From positions 1 to 38,652 of IMG/VR virus record IMGVR_UViG_3300033388_007451: 38,652 bases of DNA; one strand, given 5' to 3'. Below the pieces are notes generated by a model. It worked only from the letters and a program-made list of their open reading frames with translations. It was not told where the DNA came from and ran no database searches. The translations under genes were made by a program, and so were the position numbers. The DNA comes from a virus. This document shows positions 20,399 to 28,773 of this stretch, one piece after another. Position 1 is the stretch's first letter. Every line of letters begins with the position of its first letter.

Positions 20399-20726
20399 CT
20401 CCGCACACACGCACAAAATAAACTCAAAAACCTAAAAAAACAAGCTCTTTATTTCAAATAACATACATTAAGCGAAGTATAACCAGAAAAACCCAAAAAT
20501 TAGCTTTAAACTTACCCTCTAAAAACCACGAGAAAGCCCCAAATTGCCTCTGAGAGCCACGAAAACCCCGAGACAATACTATTTTCCTATCAAAAAGGGA
20601 GAAAACGCCAAAAAAAGCGAATATAAAGAAAATAAAAGAAATTAAAAGTAGAGGAAAGAGAGCGAAAAAGGGGGAGGGAGAGGGAAAGTTGCGATTTTTT
20701 GCGAAACTTGATGAATAACTCTCCCA

Positions 20727-20822
20727 CACATTCTTAGAAAATAACTTTCATTATTACATATTCTTAAAATTTAACTTAATTGTCACATATTTTTAGAAAA
20801 TTAACTTATTACACATATTTAT
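20727..20822 (+). repeat. Tandem AT-rich repeats, 28-30 bp
   Basis: Three full units and a part: starts at 20727, 20757, 20786 and 20814, each opening CAYATTYTTA and continuing through a variant of AAAATTTAACTT. They end exactly at the ATG of the RGG protein. Candidate operator array, initiator-binding iterons or packaging site. Confidence 0.65.
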
Positions 20823-20975
20823 ATGCCAAGATACGGTTTAAAAAGAGGTTTGGGTCGAGGGAGAGGAATTAGAGGTGGTGGCAGGAGAAATAGGAATAGG
20901 GGTCCATGTAAGAGAGGAGGTCCTGGTTATAGTAGAGGCGGTGGTAGAGGTAAGGGTAGGTATCGGCTTGGATGA
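20823..20975 (+). CDS. RGG-rich small basic protein
   Basis: The product has 50 residues, nearly all Arg, Gly and Tyr (RGLGRGRGIRGGGRRNRNRG), with one cysteine. RGG repeats bind RNA or G-rich nucleic acid in many organisms and are unusual in phages. The stop overlaps the next start (ATGA), so translation is coupled. It could be packaged with DNA as a small condensing protein, or bind packaging-region RNA. No family recognised. Confidence 0.65.
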   Translation: MPRYGLKRGLGRGRGIRGGGRRNRNRGPCKRGGPGYSRGGGRGKGRYRLG

Positions 20976-21283
20976 TTATGTCTCTTTGGAAAGAGCAAAT
21001 TCATAGGTCGCAATATTTGAAGGATTGGTGGAAAGGAAAGCCAGGAAGGAGTAAGCACCCAGTTTTTGGCGATGTTGAGCCTTATGTTGTTAGGTGTCAG
21101 AAGTGCGGTAAGGAAATTTCTACTTTAGAGGTGGTGAGAGGCGTTAAAGATGGAAAAATTGAGTATCAATTATGTAAAAAATGTTATTTGGTTCAGTCTA
21201 ATGCGTTAGACAATGAAAGAATTAATAAAAAAATGGCAGGAAGTCGGAGATTTGTGGTTAAAAGGAAAACTGAAAGGAATTGA
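20972..21283 (+). CDS. Zinc-ribbon protein before terL
   Basis: The product has 103 residues. CQKCGKEIS (residues 43-51) and CKKCYLV (residues 70-76) make a zinc ribbon; both ends are basic. It overlaps terL by 71 bases. A role in packaging, or an HNH-like remnant, is possible; no histidine nuclease motif is visible. Confidence 0.65.
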   Translation: MIMSLWKEQIHRSQYLKDWWKGKPGRSKHPVFGDVEPYVVRCQKCGKEISTLEVVRGVKDGKIEYQLCKKCYLVQSNALDNERINKKMAGSRRFVVKRKTERN

Positions 21284-22691
21284 TTTTGGAACAAGGAAAA
21301 CATTAAAGTTTTTACCCTCTCAAAAGAAATTTATTGACGCTAAAAATTATCACTGCTTGTATTATGGGGGATTCGGCTGTGGAAAAACTTTAGCGCTCCT
21401 TATAAAAATGATTTTGTTTTGTCTCTGTTTTCCTGGCAATCGGGTTTTATTAGGCAGACAGTATTTGGCAGACATTGAGAAAATCCTTTTACCTGATTTA
21501 TTTGAACTTTTACCTAAGAAATATTACACCTACCGAGTAAAAGATGGTTTGATTCGCTTCTTTAATGGCTCAGAAATCATTTTATTCGGTTTGGACGCTT
21601 TACAATCGGGACCTTTAGCCGAAATCAAAAAAGCTCAACAGAAAGTTAAAGGTTTGAATCTTGGTGCTTTCTTTATTGACCAATTAGAGGAAGTTGAGTA
21701 TGAGGTTTTTGATATTTTGAATACCCGCCTAAGAAGGTCTGATGTTCCTTTTGTTCAAGGGAATATGACGTGTAACCCTGCCAATTTCTGGGCTTACCGC
21801 TATTTTCTGGAAAACCAGATTTGGACAGAACAAGGTTGGGCACCTTCCCAAAAAAAGAAAGATGTTTGTCTGGTTCAAGGCTCTTTATTAGATAACAAAG
21901 AAAATCTGCGTCCTGAATACATTGAAAGGCAAATGGAAGGGCATTCTGATGACTGGATTAAAAGATTTGTTTTAGGAGAGTGGACAAAAGATGTTTTGGT
22001 GCCTGGCACTGTCATAGACAAGTCCTACATTCAAAAATGGGAAATTTTAAGTAGACCACCTTTAAAAATAGAGCAAGGTTGTAAGATTTGGGAAGATTAT
22101 CTGCCTGGTCACCGCTATCAAATAGGCATTGACCCTTCAGAAGGAAATGTTGACCCTTCTTCTGTTAGTGTTGCTTGTGACAACGGAAAAAAAGTAGCTT
22201 CTTTTAACGGTTTCACCACCATTCCCCAACTAGCTGACAAGACACGGTTTCTTTACAAGAAATATCATCACCCTTTAATAATTCCCGAGGTTAATGGACC
22301 AGGTTTCGCTCTCTTGGAGCAAATTAAGGATTTAAGAATTTATTTAAGAACTGTTTTTGACCACCAAACCAAAAGAGAGACCAAAAAACTTGGCTGGAAG
22401 ACCAACGCCGCCACCAAACCAATTTTAATCTCTGATTTCAAAAAGAAGATTTTGGATATTAAAATTTTTGACCAACACACCATTGAAGAGTTTAAAACTT
22501 TTGTCTGGTCTGACGAAGCAAGAATGCAGGGAGCGGGAGCTGAAAAAGGTTTTCACGATGATGATGTTATCTCAACCTTACTAAGTTTTTATGGTTTAGA
22601 AATTCAAAAGGGAGATGACTCAGCTCGGCAAAAAGCCATTAGAAAGAGATTTGAGTCATTAAAAGGTCCTTCTGTATATTCACCAATCTAA
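21213..22691 (+). CDS. terL: Terminase large subunit
   Basis: The product has 492 residues. ATPase: Walker A GGFGCGKT (residues 53-60), Walker B LGAFFIDQLEEV (about 150-161), and a coupling motif near GNMTCNPANF. Nuclease (RNase H fold): IGIDPSEG (about 307-314), IIPEVNGPG and the metal-binding HDDDVIS near the C-terminus. It pumps DNA into the prohead and cuts it. The length is normal. It follows the zinc-ribbon gene with overlap and precedes two small basic head-region genes and the portal. Confidence 0.95.
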   Translation: MKELIKKWQEVGDLWLKGKLKGIDFGTRKTLKFLPSQKKFIDAKNYHCLYYGGFGCGKTLALLIKMILFCLCFPGNRVLLGRQYLADIEKILLPDLFELLPKKYYTYRVKDGLIRFFNGSEIILFGLDALQSGPLAEIKKAQQKVKGLNLGAFFIDQLEEVEYEVFDILNTRLRRSDVPFVQGNMTCNPANFWAYRYFLENQIWTEQGWAPSQKKKDVCLVQGSLLDNKENLRPEYIERQMEGHSDDWIKRFVLGEWTKDVLVPGTVIDKSYIQKWEILSRPPLKIEQGCKIWEDYLPGHRYQIGIDPSEGNVDPSSVSVACDNGKKVASFNGFTTIPQLADKTRFLYKKYHHPLIIPEVNGPGFALLEQIKDLRIYLRTVFDHQTKRETKKLGWKTNAATKPILISDFKKKILDIKIFDQHTIEEFKTFVWSDEARMQGAGAEKGFHDDDVISTLLSFYGLEIQKGDDSARQKAIRKRFESLKGPSVYSPI

Positions 22692-22693
22692 AT

Positions 22694-22903
22694 ATGGCTT
22701 GGAAACCTAAAGTAAAAATTCAAAAAGGCAGATTTACTGCCTGGTGTAAAAGACAGGGATTTGGCGGTCCGACTTTAGCTTGTATCCGAAAAGCTTTGTC
22801 GGTGGCTAAAAAAACCAAAAATAAATCCCTGCGAGGTATGGCTCTGTTTGCCTTACGAGCTAAAAAGGGCTGGAGAAAGAAAGGTTTAACCAAACAGGTT
22901 TAA
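22694..22903 (+). CDS. Small basic protein of the packaging region
   Basis: The product has 69 residues, very basic, with the pattern FTAWCKRQGFGG...ACIRKALSVAKKTKN...MALFALRAKKGW. Similar short proteins sit between terminase and portal in many uncultured phages. Starts two bases after terL. Function unknown. Confidence 0.65.
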   Translation: MAWKPKVKIQKGRFTAWCKRQGFGGPTLACIRKALSVAKKTKNKSLRGMALFALRAKKGWRKKGLTKQV

Positions 22904-23067
22904 TGCCTGCCAAAAATAAACAGCAAAAAATAGCGGCTTGTTTAGCTTTAGCAGCTAAAGAAGGCAAAATTCCCGTTCGCAAACTTAAGGGGCCTGCTTT
23001 GAGTATGTATAAATCAATGACTAAAGAACAACTCCGTGATTATTGTAAATTACCCATAAAAAAATGA
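22903..23067 (+). CDS. DUF3008-like small protein
   Basis: The product has 54 residues: MPAKNKQQKIAACLALAAKE, then GKIPVRKLKGPALSMYKSMT and KEQLRDYC. This matches the MPAKSKxQQ...KLKGxAxxMxxSMSxxQLxDF pattern of small DUF3008-type proteins. Both ends overlap neighbours (TAATG and ATGA). Function unknown. Confidence 0.75.
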   Translation: MPAKNKQQKIAACLALAAKEGKIPVRKLKGPALSMYKSMTKEQLRDYCKLPIKK

Positions 23068-24812
23068 AACTTGAAGAATACATTTCAAATTGTTTGGAGC
23101 ATTACCAGAAAACTACTTTGGATTGTAATCCTCCCTTTGCTAAAACTCAAAGAGAAATTGTTGAGTTAATTGACCTTTACCGAGTTGATAAGTTCCGAGA
23201 TAACGATTATGACGAGCTTGGTTTTTTGAAACCTTTTTACAACATTACCGAAACCCCAGTTCAGGTTGCTGCCAACTGGATGGATTTGGATGTCCGAGAT
23301 ATTCAGTTTGTGGCTGAACAAGGACAGAGTTATTATCCTGTTTGGTTACTAGAGAAGGATGCTCGCTTGTGGATGAAAGACAACAAAAACTGCTATGCTG
23401 ACGCCAGATTTATGAGTTTTGGAGCTTTTCTAAATAGCTTTATTCCTTCTTGGGTAAGATACGGACACGCTGTTCTTAAAAAAGCTGACAATAAAATATA
23501 TCTAATGCCTATCTCCAATTTGATTGTTGAACCAGGAGCAGAGAGTTTAACTAATGCTAACTACATCATAGAAAAGCACGATTATTCTCCTTTTGAGCTT
23601 CGGAAAAAGAATTGGGACAACATTGAGAAAGCTATTGAGGAGTGCGAGGATAAAGGTCATATCTTTGTTTATGAGCTATTTGGAGAGGTTAAAGGATTAG
23701 AAGGCAACTATTTCATTGTCGCTGTCCGACCTCACAAGTGGTACAAAGATGTCGGCAAAGGAATTCTTTTACACTCGGATACTTTAGATGACCTTCCTTA
23801 TAAAGAACTTCCCTATGAGAAAATTCCCGGCAGGTGGTTAGGACGAGGAAGGGTTGAGCAGTTGTTCCACTCTCAAATCTATCAAAATAGAATTGCTGAA
23901 TACAAAGCAAAAGGTGCTCATTGGACTTCCAAACATATTTATCAGACCAGAGATGAAACAATTGATAAGAATTTAATGACCGAAGTCAAAGATGGAACAG
24001 TATTAACCCCTTTATCAGAAATTACTCCAATTGCGGTTGAGGAAAGAAATCTCCACTTTTATCGAGAGGAAGAACAAAGATACGACTTTCTAGTTGATAA
24101 GTTGAGTTTTGCTTGGGATGTTACTCGGGGACAAAGACCGCCAGCTGGTTTGACTTTAGGGCAGTCAATAATTCAATCCCAAACCGCTGGTTCTTACTAC
24201 AAAAGAAAACAGGAGGATTTGGGATTATTCTTGAAAGATGTCTTATATGATTGGATTTTACCTCTATTTAACAAAGATAGGAACATTGCTCACCGCTTGC
24301 CTTTAAGTGAGTTTGAGGAAGATGAGTTAGAAAGATTGAGAAATTTGGTGGTTGTTAACCGAACCAATCAAGAGGTTGTCAATTTCATTGCCAGAAACAA
24401 AAGAATCCCCACCTCTCAAGAGTATGAAGTTTTGAGAGGGATTGTCAAAGAACAAATCAAAAGAAAGAAAGATATATTTATTCCCAAAAACTTCTACAAG
24501 AACCTGAGATACAAAATCAACATTGTTATTACTGGTGAGCAGATTGATTTAGCTTCCAAGGTAACCACTTTACAGACGGTTTTAGTGATGATTTCCCAAA
24601 ATCCCACTATTCTCCAAGACAAAAACACCAGAAAAGTATTCTTTGAGCTTTTGGACAGCCTAGGGATTTCTCCCCTGAAATTCCAACAAATAGAACCTTC
24701 AGAACTTGAGAGAGCGATTGAGGTGCCTGTCCGAGCCCAAAGAGGAGGTTCAGTTCCCAGAATTCCCCCCTTAACCAGACCAACAACTCAACCAACAGCA
24801 GCTAATTTATGA
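23064..24812 (+). CDS. Portal protein
   Basis: The product has 582 residues, the length of podovirus-type portals. Its position is after terL and before scaffold and capsid. The middle contains WVRYGHAVLKKADNKIYLMP with ISNLIVEP, and PPAGLTLGQSIIQSQTAGSY, the helical wing and crown typical of portals of this kind; the C-terminus is proline-rich. Twelve copies form the DNA channel and connector. It overlaps the next gene by four bases. No domain is missing that I can tell. Confidence 0.85.
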   Translation: MKLEEYISNCLEHYQKTTLDCNPPFAKTQREIVELIDLYRVDKFRDNDYDELGFLKPFYNITETPVQVAANWMDLDVRDIQFVAEQGQSYYPVWLLEKDARLWMKDNKNCYADARFMSFGAFLNSFIPSWVRYGHAVLKKADNKIYLMPISNLIVEPGAESLTNANYIIEKHDYSPFELRKKNWDNIEKAIEECEDKGHIFVYELFGEVKGLEGNYFIVAVRPHKWYKDVGKGILLHSDTLDDLPYKELPYEKIPGRWLGRGRVEQLFHSQIYQNRIAEYKAKGAHWTSKHIYQTRDETIDKNLMTEVKDGTVLTPLSEITPIAVEERNLHFYREEEQRYDFLVDKLSFAWDVTRGQRPPAGLTLGQSIIQSQTAGSYYKRKQEDLGLFLKDVLYDWILPLFNKDRNIAHRLPLSEFEEDELERLRNLVVVNRTNQEVVNFIARNKRIPTSQEYEVLRGIVKEQIKRKKDIFIPKNFYKNLRYKINIVITGEQIDLASKVTTLQTVLVMISQNPTILQDKNTRKVFFELLDSLGISPLKFQQIEPSELERAIEVPVRAQRGGSVPRIPPLTRPTTQPTAANL

Positions 24813-25048
24813 AATTAACTGACCGCCAAAAAAGGTTTATTAAAAACAACCAAGATATGTTGAAAGGTTTGTTTGAGGCAAGAGTGGAAGAATTAGAGAG
24901 GCTAGCTGGTAATTTAGACCCGAATTTAACTGCTGAGGAATTTAAAATCAAATATCTTGGCTACAAGAATTTTATAAACGAAATGCGAGCTTGGTTAAAA
25001 ACAATAAAGATATTAACCCAGAAAAACAAACCCGATAGCGGGGTTTAA
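24809..25048 (+). CDS. Small helical head-region protein
   Basis: The product has 79 residues, all helical (MKLTDRQKRFIKNNQDMLKG...). It lies between portal and scaffold and overlaps the portal stop (ATGA). The stop is embedded in a hairpin (ACCC/GGGT). Possibly an assembly factor. No family recognised. Confidence 0.6.
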   Translation: MKLTDRQKRFIKNNQDMLKGLFEARVEELERLAGNLDPNLTAEEFKIKYLGYKNFINEMRAWLKTIKILTQKNKPDSGV

Positions 25049-25104
25049 AGGTTGGGAGCTCAGCACCTCCGAAAACTGCTTTACAAGCTAAAAAGCTTGG
25101 AAAA

Positions 25105-25683
25105 ATGGAAAAAGAAACAGAAAAAGAGGAATTAGAAGAAGAATTGGGCGAGGAAGAAACCTCGGAAAAAACTGAAGAAGAGGAGGGAGAAACCTCCGAA
25201 AAAGACGAGGTTCAGTCGCAAAAAAAAGAGCCAGATTGGAAAGCCAAAGCGGACGCTATGTATGCCAAATACAAGGAAGAACGAGAGAAAAGAAAAGAAT
25301 TGGAGGCAGTGTTAGCTGAATACGAAAAAGAGAAAAAAGAAGTTCCAAAAAAGACAGCAACCGAAACCGAAGATGAGTGGCGACAGAAGATTGAGTTTTT
25401 GTTGGAACACAAGGATTATACCGAAGACGAATATGACCACATAGCGACCGTGGCTAAAAAGTTTGACATCTCTTTAGAAGAAGCGGCTGAACTCGAGAAG
25501 GATTATATCCAGTATCATAGAGAAAAGGTCGCCCAAGAAAAAAAAGTCCCCGAGCCCAGTTCTCCTTCTCGGGAAGGAAAGAAAATAGCTCCCGAAGACA
25601 TTGCCAAAATGTCTGAGGAAGAACACCGAAAACTTTTCGAGGAGGACCTTAAAAAAAGAGAAGGATTGGGTCAGGGGGTATAA
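25105..25683 (+). CDS. Scaffold protein
   Basis: The product has 192 residues. The first 45 are almost all Glu with Lys/Thr/Ser; then a coiled coil (YKEEREKRKELEAVLAEYEK) and a basic-acidic end ending GLGQGV. Highly charged, Glu-rich coiled coils directly before the capsid gene are typical of head-assembly scaffolds. The leader 25049-25104 contains small hairpins (GGGAG/CTCC, AAGCT/AGCTT). No protease motif is present. Confidence 0.8.
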   Translation: MEKETEKEELEEELGEEETSEKTEEEEGETSEKDEVQSQKKEPDWKAKADAMYAKYKEEREKRKELEAVLAEYEKEKKEVPKKTATETEDEWRQKIEFLLEHKDYTEDEYDHIATVAKKFDISLEEAAELEKDYIQYHREKVAQEKKVPEPSSPSREGKKIAPEDIAKMSEEEHRKLFEEDLKKREGLGQGV

Positions 25684-25688
25684 GATAG

Positions 25689-26543
25689 ATGACGAAATCC
25701 CAGACATTTACCGTTTTCAATCCTGAGATTTGGTCTCCCCGAGTTACTGAATACTTTAAAGAGAAGCTGGTAGCTGCTAAATTCTTCAGTGATTACTCAA
25801 GCGAGTTGGCTGGAGGTGGAGATGTTGTTCACATTCCTCAATACACCCAGAGGTTCAGCGTTAACGACATTAACACAACCAGTGGTGATGTTACAGCAAC
25901 CAATGTAAGCGACACTCAAACCAGTTTGACTGTTAACAAGTGGAAAGGTACTTCTTTCTACATTACTGACTTTCAAGCTCGACAGATTGGAAAGCAGTAT
26001 AAAGTAATTAACACTCACGCCAGAAATGCTGGTCACGACTTGGCAAAAACATTTGACACTGCTTTGTTCACTTACACTTCCGCTTCCAATGTTACTGACA
26101 GTATCGGAGATTCAGCCACTGATATTCTGGCAACTACTTTGGAAAGAGGTATCTCCATCTTAGAGTCCAACAGTATTCCTGTTAACGAGTGTGCTTTCTT
26201 CTTCCACCCATACGCTTGGTATAGAGAGGTTCAAAAGAATTCTGATTTGAGGCAAGCAACAATTTATGGTGAGTCCCGACTTCCTAACTTAACCAAGTTA
26301 GCAAGTATTTACGGTATTCCTGCTTATGTGACTCCCCAAGTTCCTGCTGGAACTGCTGGCACTGAAGGTGGACACCGAAATGGACTTTACCACCCAGAAT
26401 TGATTGCTTTTGCTATGCAATTACCTCTCAGAATTTCTGAGAAAGAGGGTGAACATTTGAGAAGGAAAGTGATTGTTGATTTAGCTTACGGTATTACCAA
26501 TCTCAGGGCAGACGCTGGAATTAGGATTATCTCTAACAACTAG
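25689..26543 (+). CDS. Major capsid protein
   Basis: The product has 284 residues. The start (FNPEIWSPRVTEYFKEKLVA), IPQYTQRFSVNDI, an INTTSGDVTATNVSDTQTSL stretch and the central FFFHPYAWYREVQ segment fit HK97-fold capsid proteins of the P22/N4-gp56-like group. The C-terminus ends NLRADAGIRIISNN, a usual P-domain ending. Hundreds of copies form the shell. It follows the scaffold by five bases and is followed by an unusual set of inverted repeats. Confidence 0.85.
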   Translation: MTKSQTFTVFNPEIWSPRVTEYFKEKLVAAKFFSDYSSELAGGGDVVHIPQYTQRFSVNDINTTSGDVTATNVSDTQTSLTVNKWKGTSFYITDFQARQIGKQYKVINTHARNAGHDLAKTFDTALFTYTSASNVTDSIGDSATDILATTLERGISILESNSIPVNECAFFFHPYAWYREVQKNSDLRQATIYGESRLPNLTKLASIYGIPAYVTPQVPAGTAGTEGGHRNGLYHPELIAFAMQLPLRISEKEGEHLRRKVIVDLAYGITNLRADAGIRIISNN

Positions 26544-26549
26544 TCCTTG

Positions 26550-26611
26550 CGCTAACTTACTCGGCTTTAGTGGGCTCTCCCCTTTAGCCGAGTAGGGAGA
26601 GCCAGTTAGCG
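26550..26611 (+). promoter_or_regulatory. Interleaved triple inverted repeat between capsid gene and sugar cassette
   Basis: Three perfect stems in 62 bases. C: CGCTAACT (26550-26557) with AGTTAGCG (26604-26611). A: TACTCGGCT (26558-26566) with AGCCGAGTA (26586-26594). B: GGCTCTCCC (26573-26581) with GGGAGAGCC (26595-26603). A and B are interleaved and, at full length, mutually exclusive. The last base touches the ATG at 26612. No T tract. Confidence 0.75.
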
Positions 26612-26914
26612 ATGAAAGAGATTCAAAAAGAAATAAAAACTTCTAAAGGATATTGTCATTACAGGATTACTGACGAAAATGTTGAGATTACTGACATTTT
26701 TGTAGAGCCAAAATTCAGAGGGCAAGGAGAAGGAAGAAAGATGGTTGAAAAAGTAATCAAAAAAGCCGAAGGAAAAGCTTGTGTTTATCTCTTTACTAGA
26801 AAAAGTAATGAGGGAGCACAAAAATTCTATGAGGCAATAGGGTTCAAGAAGGTTTGCGAAATTGAAGGATTTTACAGGTCAGAGTCAGGGATTATGTATA
26901 TCAAAAGACTATGA
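26612..26914 (+). CDS. GNAT acetyltransferase
   Basis: The product has 100 residues, short but complete. It shows the acetyl-CoA site VEPKFRGQGEGRKMVEKVIK (Q/R-x-x-G-x-G/A) and the ending GAQKFYEAIGFKKVCEIEGF. It transfers an acetyl group, perhaps to an amino sugar made by the aminotransferase in the same cassette, although protein or antibiotic substrates cannot be excluded. The ATG directly follows the inverted-repeat element. Confidence 0.85.
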   Translation: MKEIQKEIKTSKGYCHYRITDENVEITDIFVEPKFRGQGEGRKMVEKVIKKAEGKACVYLFTRKSNEGAQKFYEAIGFKKVCEIEGFYRSESGIMYIKRL

Positions 26915-27843
26915 AAATAATATATTTGGGTCAGTTTAATAATCCATTTTCTGACACAACCGAAAAGCACATTAAAAAAGCATTTGAGATGTTGGAACAT
27001 CAAGTAATTCCGATTGATGAAACCTATTTTCACCAAGAGAGAAATAGGATTTTAGAGGAAATCTATTATGAGAACGCTGATTTATTCTTTTTTCACAAAG
27101 GAGGTTGGAGGTACAAAATGACTCCCGAACAATTGGTAGAGTTTCTGACTTATGTGACAATTCCCAAGGTCTTTTGGTGGTTTGATAAAATTTCTGACAA
27201 AACTCCTGAAGCTTTACCTGATGGCAGATATGTTTTAAGAGAGCATTGGATGGATTTGATTCTCTCTTATGTTGATTATGGCTTTGTTACTGATGGAACC
27301 TTTGTTAGAAGGCACAAATACAAGAATTTATATGTTCTAAGGCAAGGAGTTGGCGATGAGTTCGTCAATTATAAAGGTCAATTTCGTCCAGAGTTTGCCA
27401 GAGATATTGTATTTTTAGGCAGGGTTTATGGAGGGAGAGGAGAGTGGATTGCTGACTTAAAAAAGGAGTTTGGCGATAGGTTTGAGGTTTTCAACAATGT
27501 TTTTGGGAGAAATCTTAAAGATTGTCTGAAATCTTGCAAGATTACCCTCTCTCCTTTGTATCCAGCCAATGAGTTTTATTGGTCTTCCAGATTTTATCAG
27601 ATGGTAGGAAACGGCGGCTTCTTAATTCACCCAAGATTAGAAGGATTAAAAGAGGAAGGTTGGATTGATGGCAAGCATTATGTTGGTTATAGAACTTATC
27701 CTGAAATGTATGAAAAAATTAACTATTATTTAGAACACGAGAAAGAACGAGAAAAAATCAGGAAACAGGGTTATGAATTCTGTATCAAGAATTTTAAGTA
27801 TTCAGACCGAGTTAAAGAGTTATTGGAGAAAATAAATCTATGA
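26911..27843 (+). CDS. Glycosyltransferase, GT-B fold, CgeB-like
   Basis: The product has 310 residues. MKIIYLGQFNNPFSDTTEKH opens the first Rossmann half. IVFLGRVYGGRGEWIADLKK starts the second, and TLSPLYPANEFYWSSRFYQM with GNGGFLIHPRLEGLKEEG is the donor-binding, receptor-like segment of CgeB/GT1_2 transferases. Overlaps both neighbours by four bases. It adds a sugar to an unknown acceptor. Confidence 0.85.
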   Translation: MKIIYLGQFNNPFSDTTEKHIKKAFEMLEHQVIPIDETYFHQERNRILEEIYYENADLFFFHKGGWRYKMTPEQLVEFLTYVTIPKVFWWFDKISDKTPEALPDGRYVLREHWMDLILSYVDYGFVTDGTFVRRHKYKNLYVLRQGVGDEFVNYKGQFRPEFARDIVFLGRVYGGRGEWIADLKKEFGDRFEVFNNVFGRNLKDCLKSCKITLSPLYPANEFYWSSRFYQMVGNGGFLIHPRLEGLKEEGWIDGKHYVGYRTYPEMYEKINYYLEHEKEREKIRKQGYEFCIKNFKYSDRVKELLEKINL

Positions 27844-28442
27844 TGATGATTATAACTGGTTGTGGACATTCGGGAACATTGTTTGTGGCAACTTTGTTTC
27901 ATATTCCTCACGAGCCCCCACACAGAGATTTATATATTCCCGATTATCCCGCTTATCTAAAAGCTTGGGAAGATAAAGATTTTGCCAGAGAGTGGGTGAA
28001 AGGAAACCTGATAGGTATTGAAAGAGAAAGCAACTCTTTCCTTGTTCCATTTGTTGAAGCGATTTTAGAGGAATTTTCCAATTGTAATGTCTTTCATTTG
28101 GTTAGAGACCCCAAAAAAGTTATTCGTTCCCTTTTGTCTAACGGGTTATACATTGACCGAGCTGGCTATCACAACATTAAATTGTTTGATAAAAGCCCAA
28201 ATGGAGAGAAATGGGAAAACCTAACTCCTTTTCAAAAAACTTGCTGGTATTGGAGAATAATTAACGAAAAATTGAGAAAACTGGGTTGTCCCCTGATTAA
28301 ATTGGAAGAATTGAGAGGGAAACCCCTTCACCAGAAACTTCATCGTATTCCTTCTCATCAGGAGTGGTTAAAAGAACAAAAAGATTATTTTAACAAAGTC
28401 GTTTATCCAGAAGCTAAATTTTATGGCTACCAGAAAATATAG
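27840..28442 (+). CDS. Sulfotransferase-like protein
   Basis: The product has 200 residues. IITGCGHSGTLFVATLF is the 5'-PAPS loop (P-loop variant G-x-S-G-T), and VFHLVRDPKKVIRSLL is the 3'-phosphate motif (R-D-P-x-x-x-x-x-S). Together they mark cytosolic sulfotransferases, which move sulfate from PAPS to a hydroxyl or amine. An APS kinase that would supply PAPS lies 330 bases on, which makes true sulfation plausible. It overlaps the next gene by 20 bases. Confidence 0.8.
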   Translation: MMMIITGCGHSGTLFVATLFHIPHEPPHRDLYIPDYPAYLKAWEDKDFAREWVKGNLIGIERESNSFLVPFVEAILEEFSNCNVFHLVRDPKKVIRSLLSNGLYIDRAGYHNIKLFDKSPNGEKWENLTPFQKTCWYWRIINEKLRKLGCPLIKLEELRGKPLHQKLHRIPSHQEWLKEQKDYFNKVVYPEAKFYGYQKI

Positions 28443-28773
28443 TTTGTTTATTGGCAGATGGCAACCTTTTCACGAGGGACATAAAACCTTAATTGAGAAA
28501 GTGTTGAAAGAAGGAAAATTTGTTTGTGTTGCTATTCGAGATACTGAAATTTCCAAAGATAATCCTTTTTCAGTGGAAGAAAGAAAAAAGATGATAAAAA
28601 AAGCCCTGAAAAAATGGGGAGAGAGGGTAAAAATTATCACCATTCCTGATATAACCGAGGTCTGTTATGGAAGAAAAGTAGGTTGGGGGATAAGAGAAAT
28701 TAGGTTAGATAAGGAAACAGAAAAAATTTCAGCAACCAAAATTCGTGAGATGTTTACAAGTAAAAAACTATGA
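28423..28773 (+). CDS. Adenylyl/cytidylyltransferase-like nucleotidyltransferase
   Basis: The product has 116 residues. SLFIGRWQPFHEGHKTLIEK has the HxGH nucleotidyltransferase signature, and ISATKIREM is the second ATP-binding motif. It is smaller than NMN adenylyltransferase but of that kind. ATP sulfurylase belongs to the same superfamily, so it could make APS for the adjacent kinase; that is inference. Overlaps the kinase by four bases. Confidence 0.8.
   Translation: MATRKYSLFIGRWQPFHEGHKTLIEKVLKEGKFVCVAIRDTEISKDNPFSVEERKKMIKKALKKWGERVKIITIPDITEVCYGRKVGWGIREIRLDKETEKISATKIREMFTSKKL

Noticed and set aside
20454-20729. Leftward 91-residue frame
   Set aside because: Low-complexity Phe/Ser-rich reading of an A/G-rich strand, no promoter or ribosome site; most likely a compositional artefact.
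26558-26603. True H-type pseudoknot from stems A and B
   Set aside because: Full 9-bp stems leave no loop between the 3' strands, which cannot span a 9-bp helix; alternative hairpins are more likely unless the stems are shortened.
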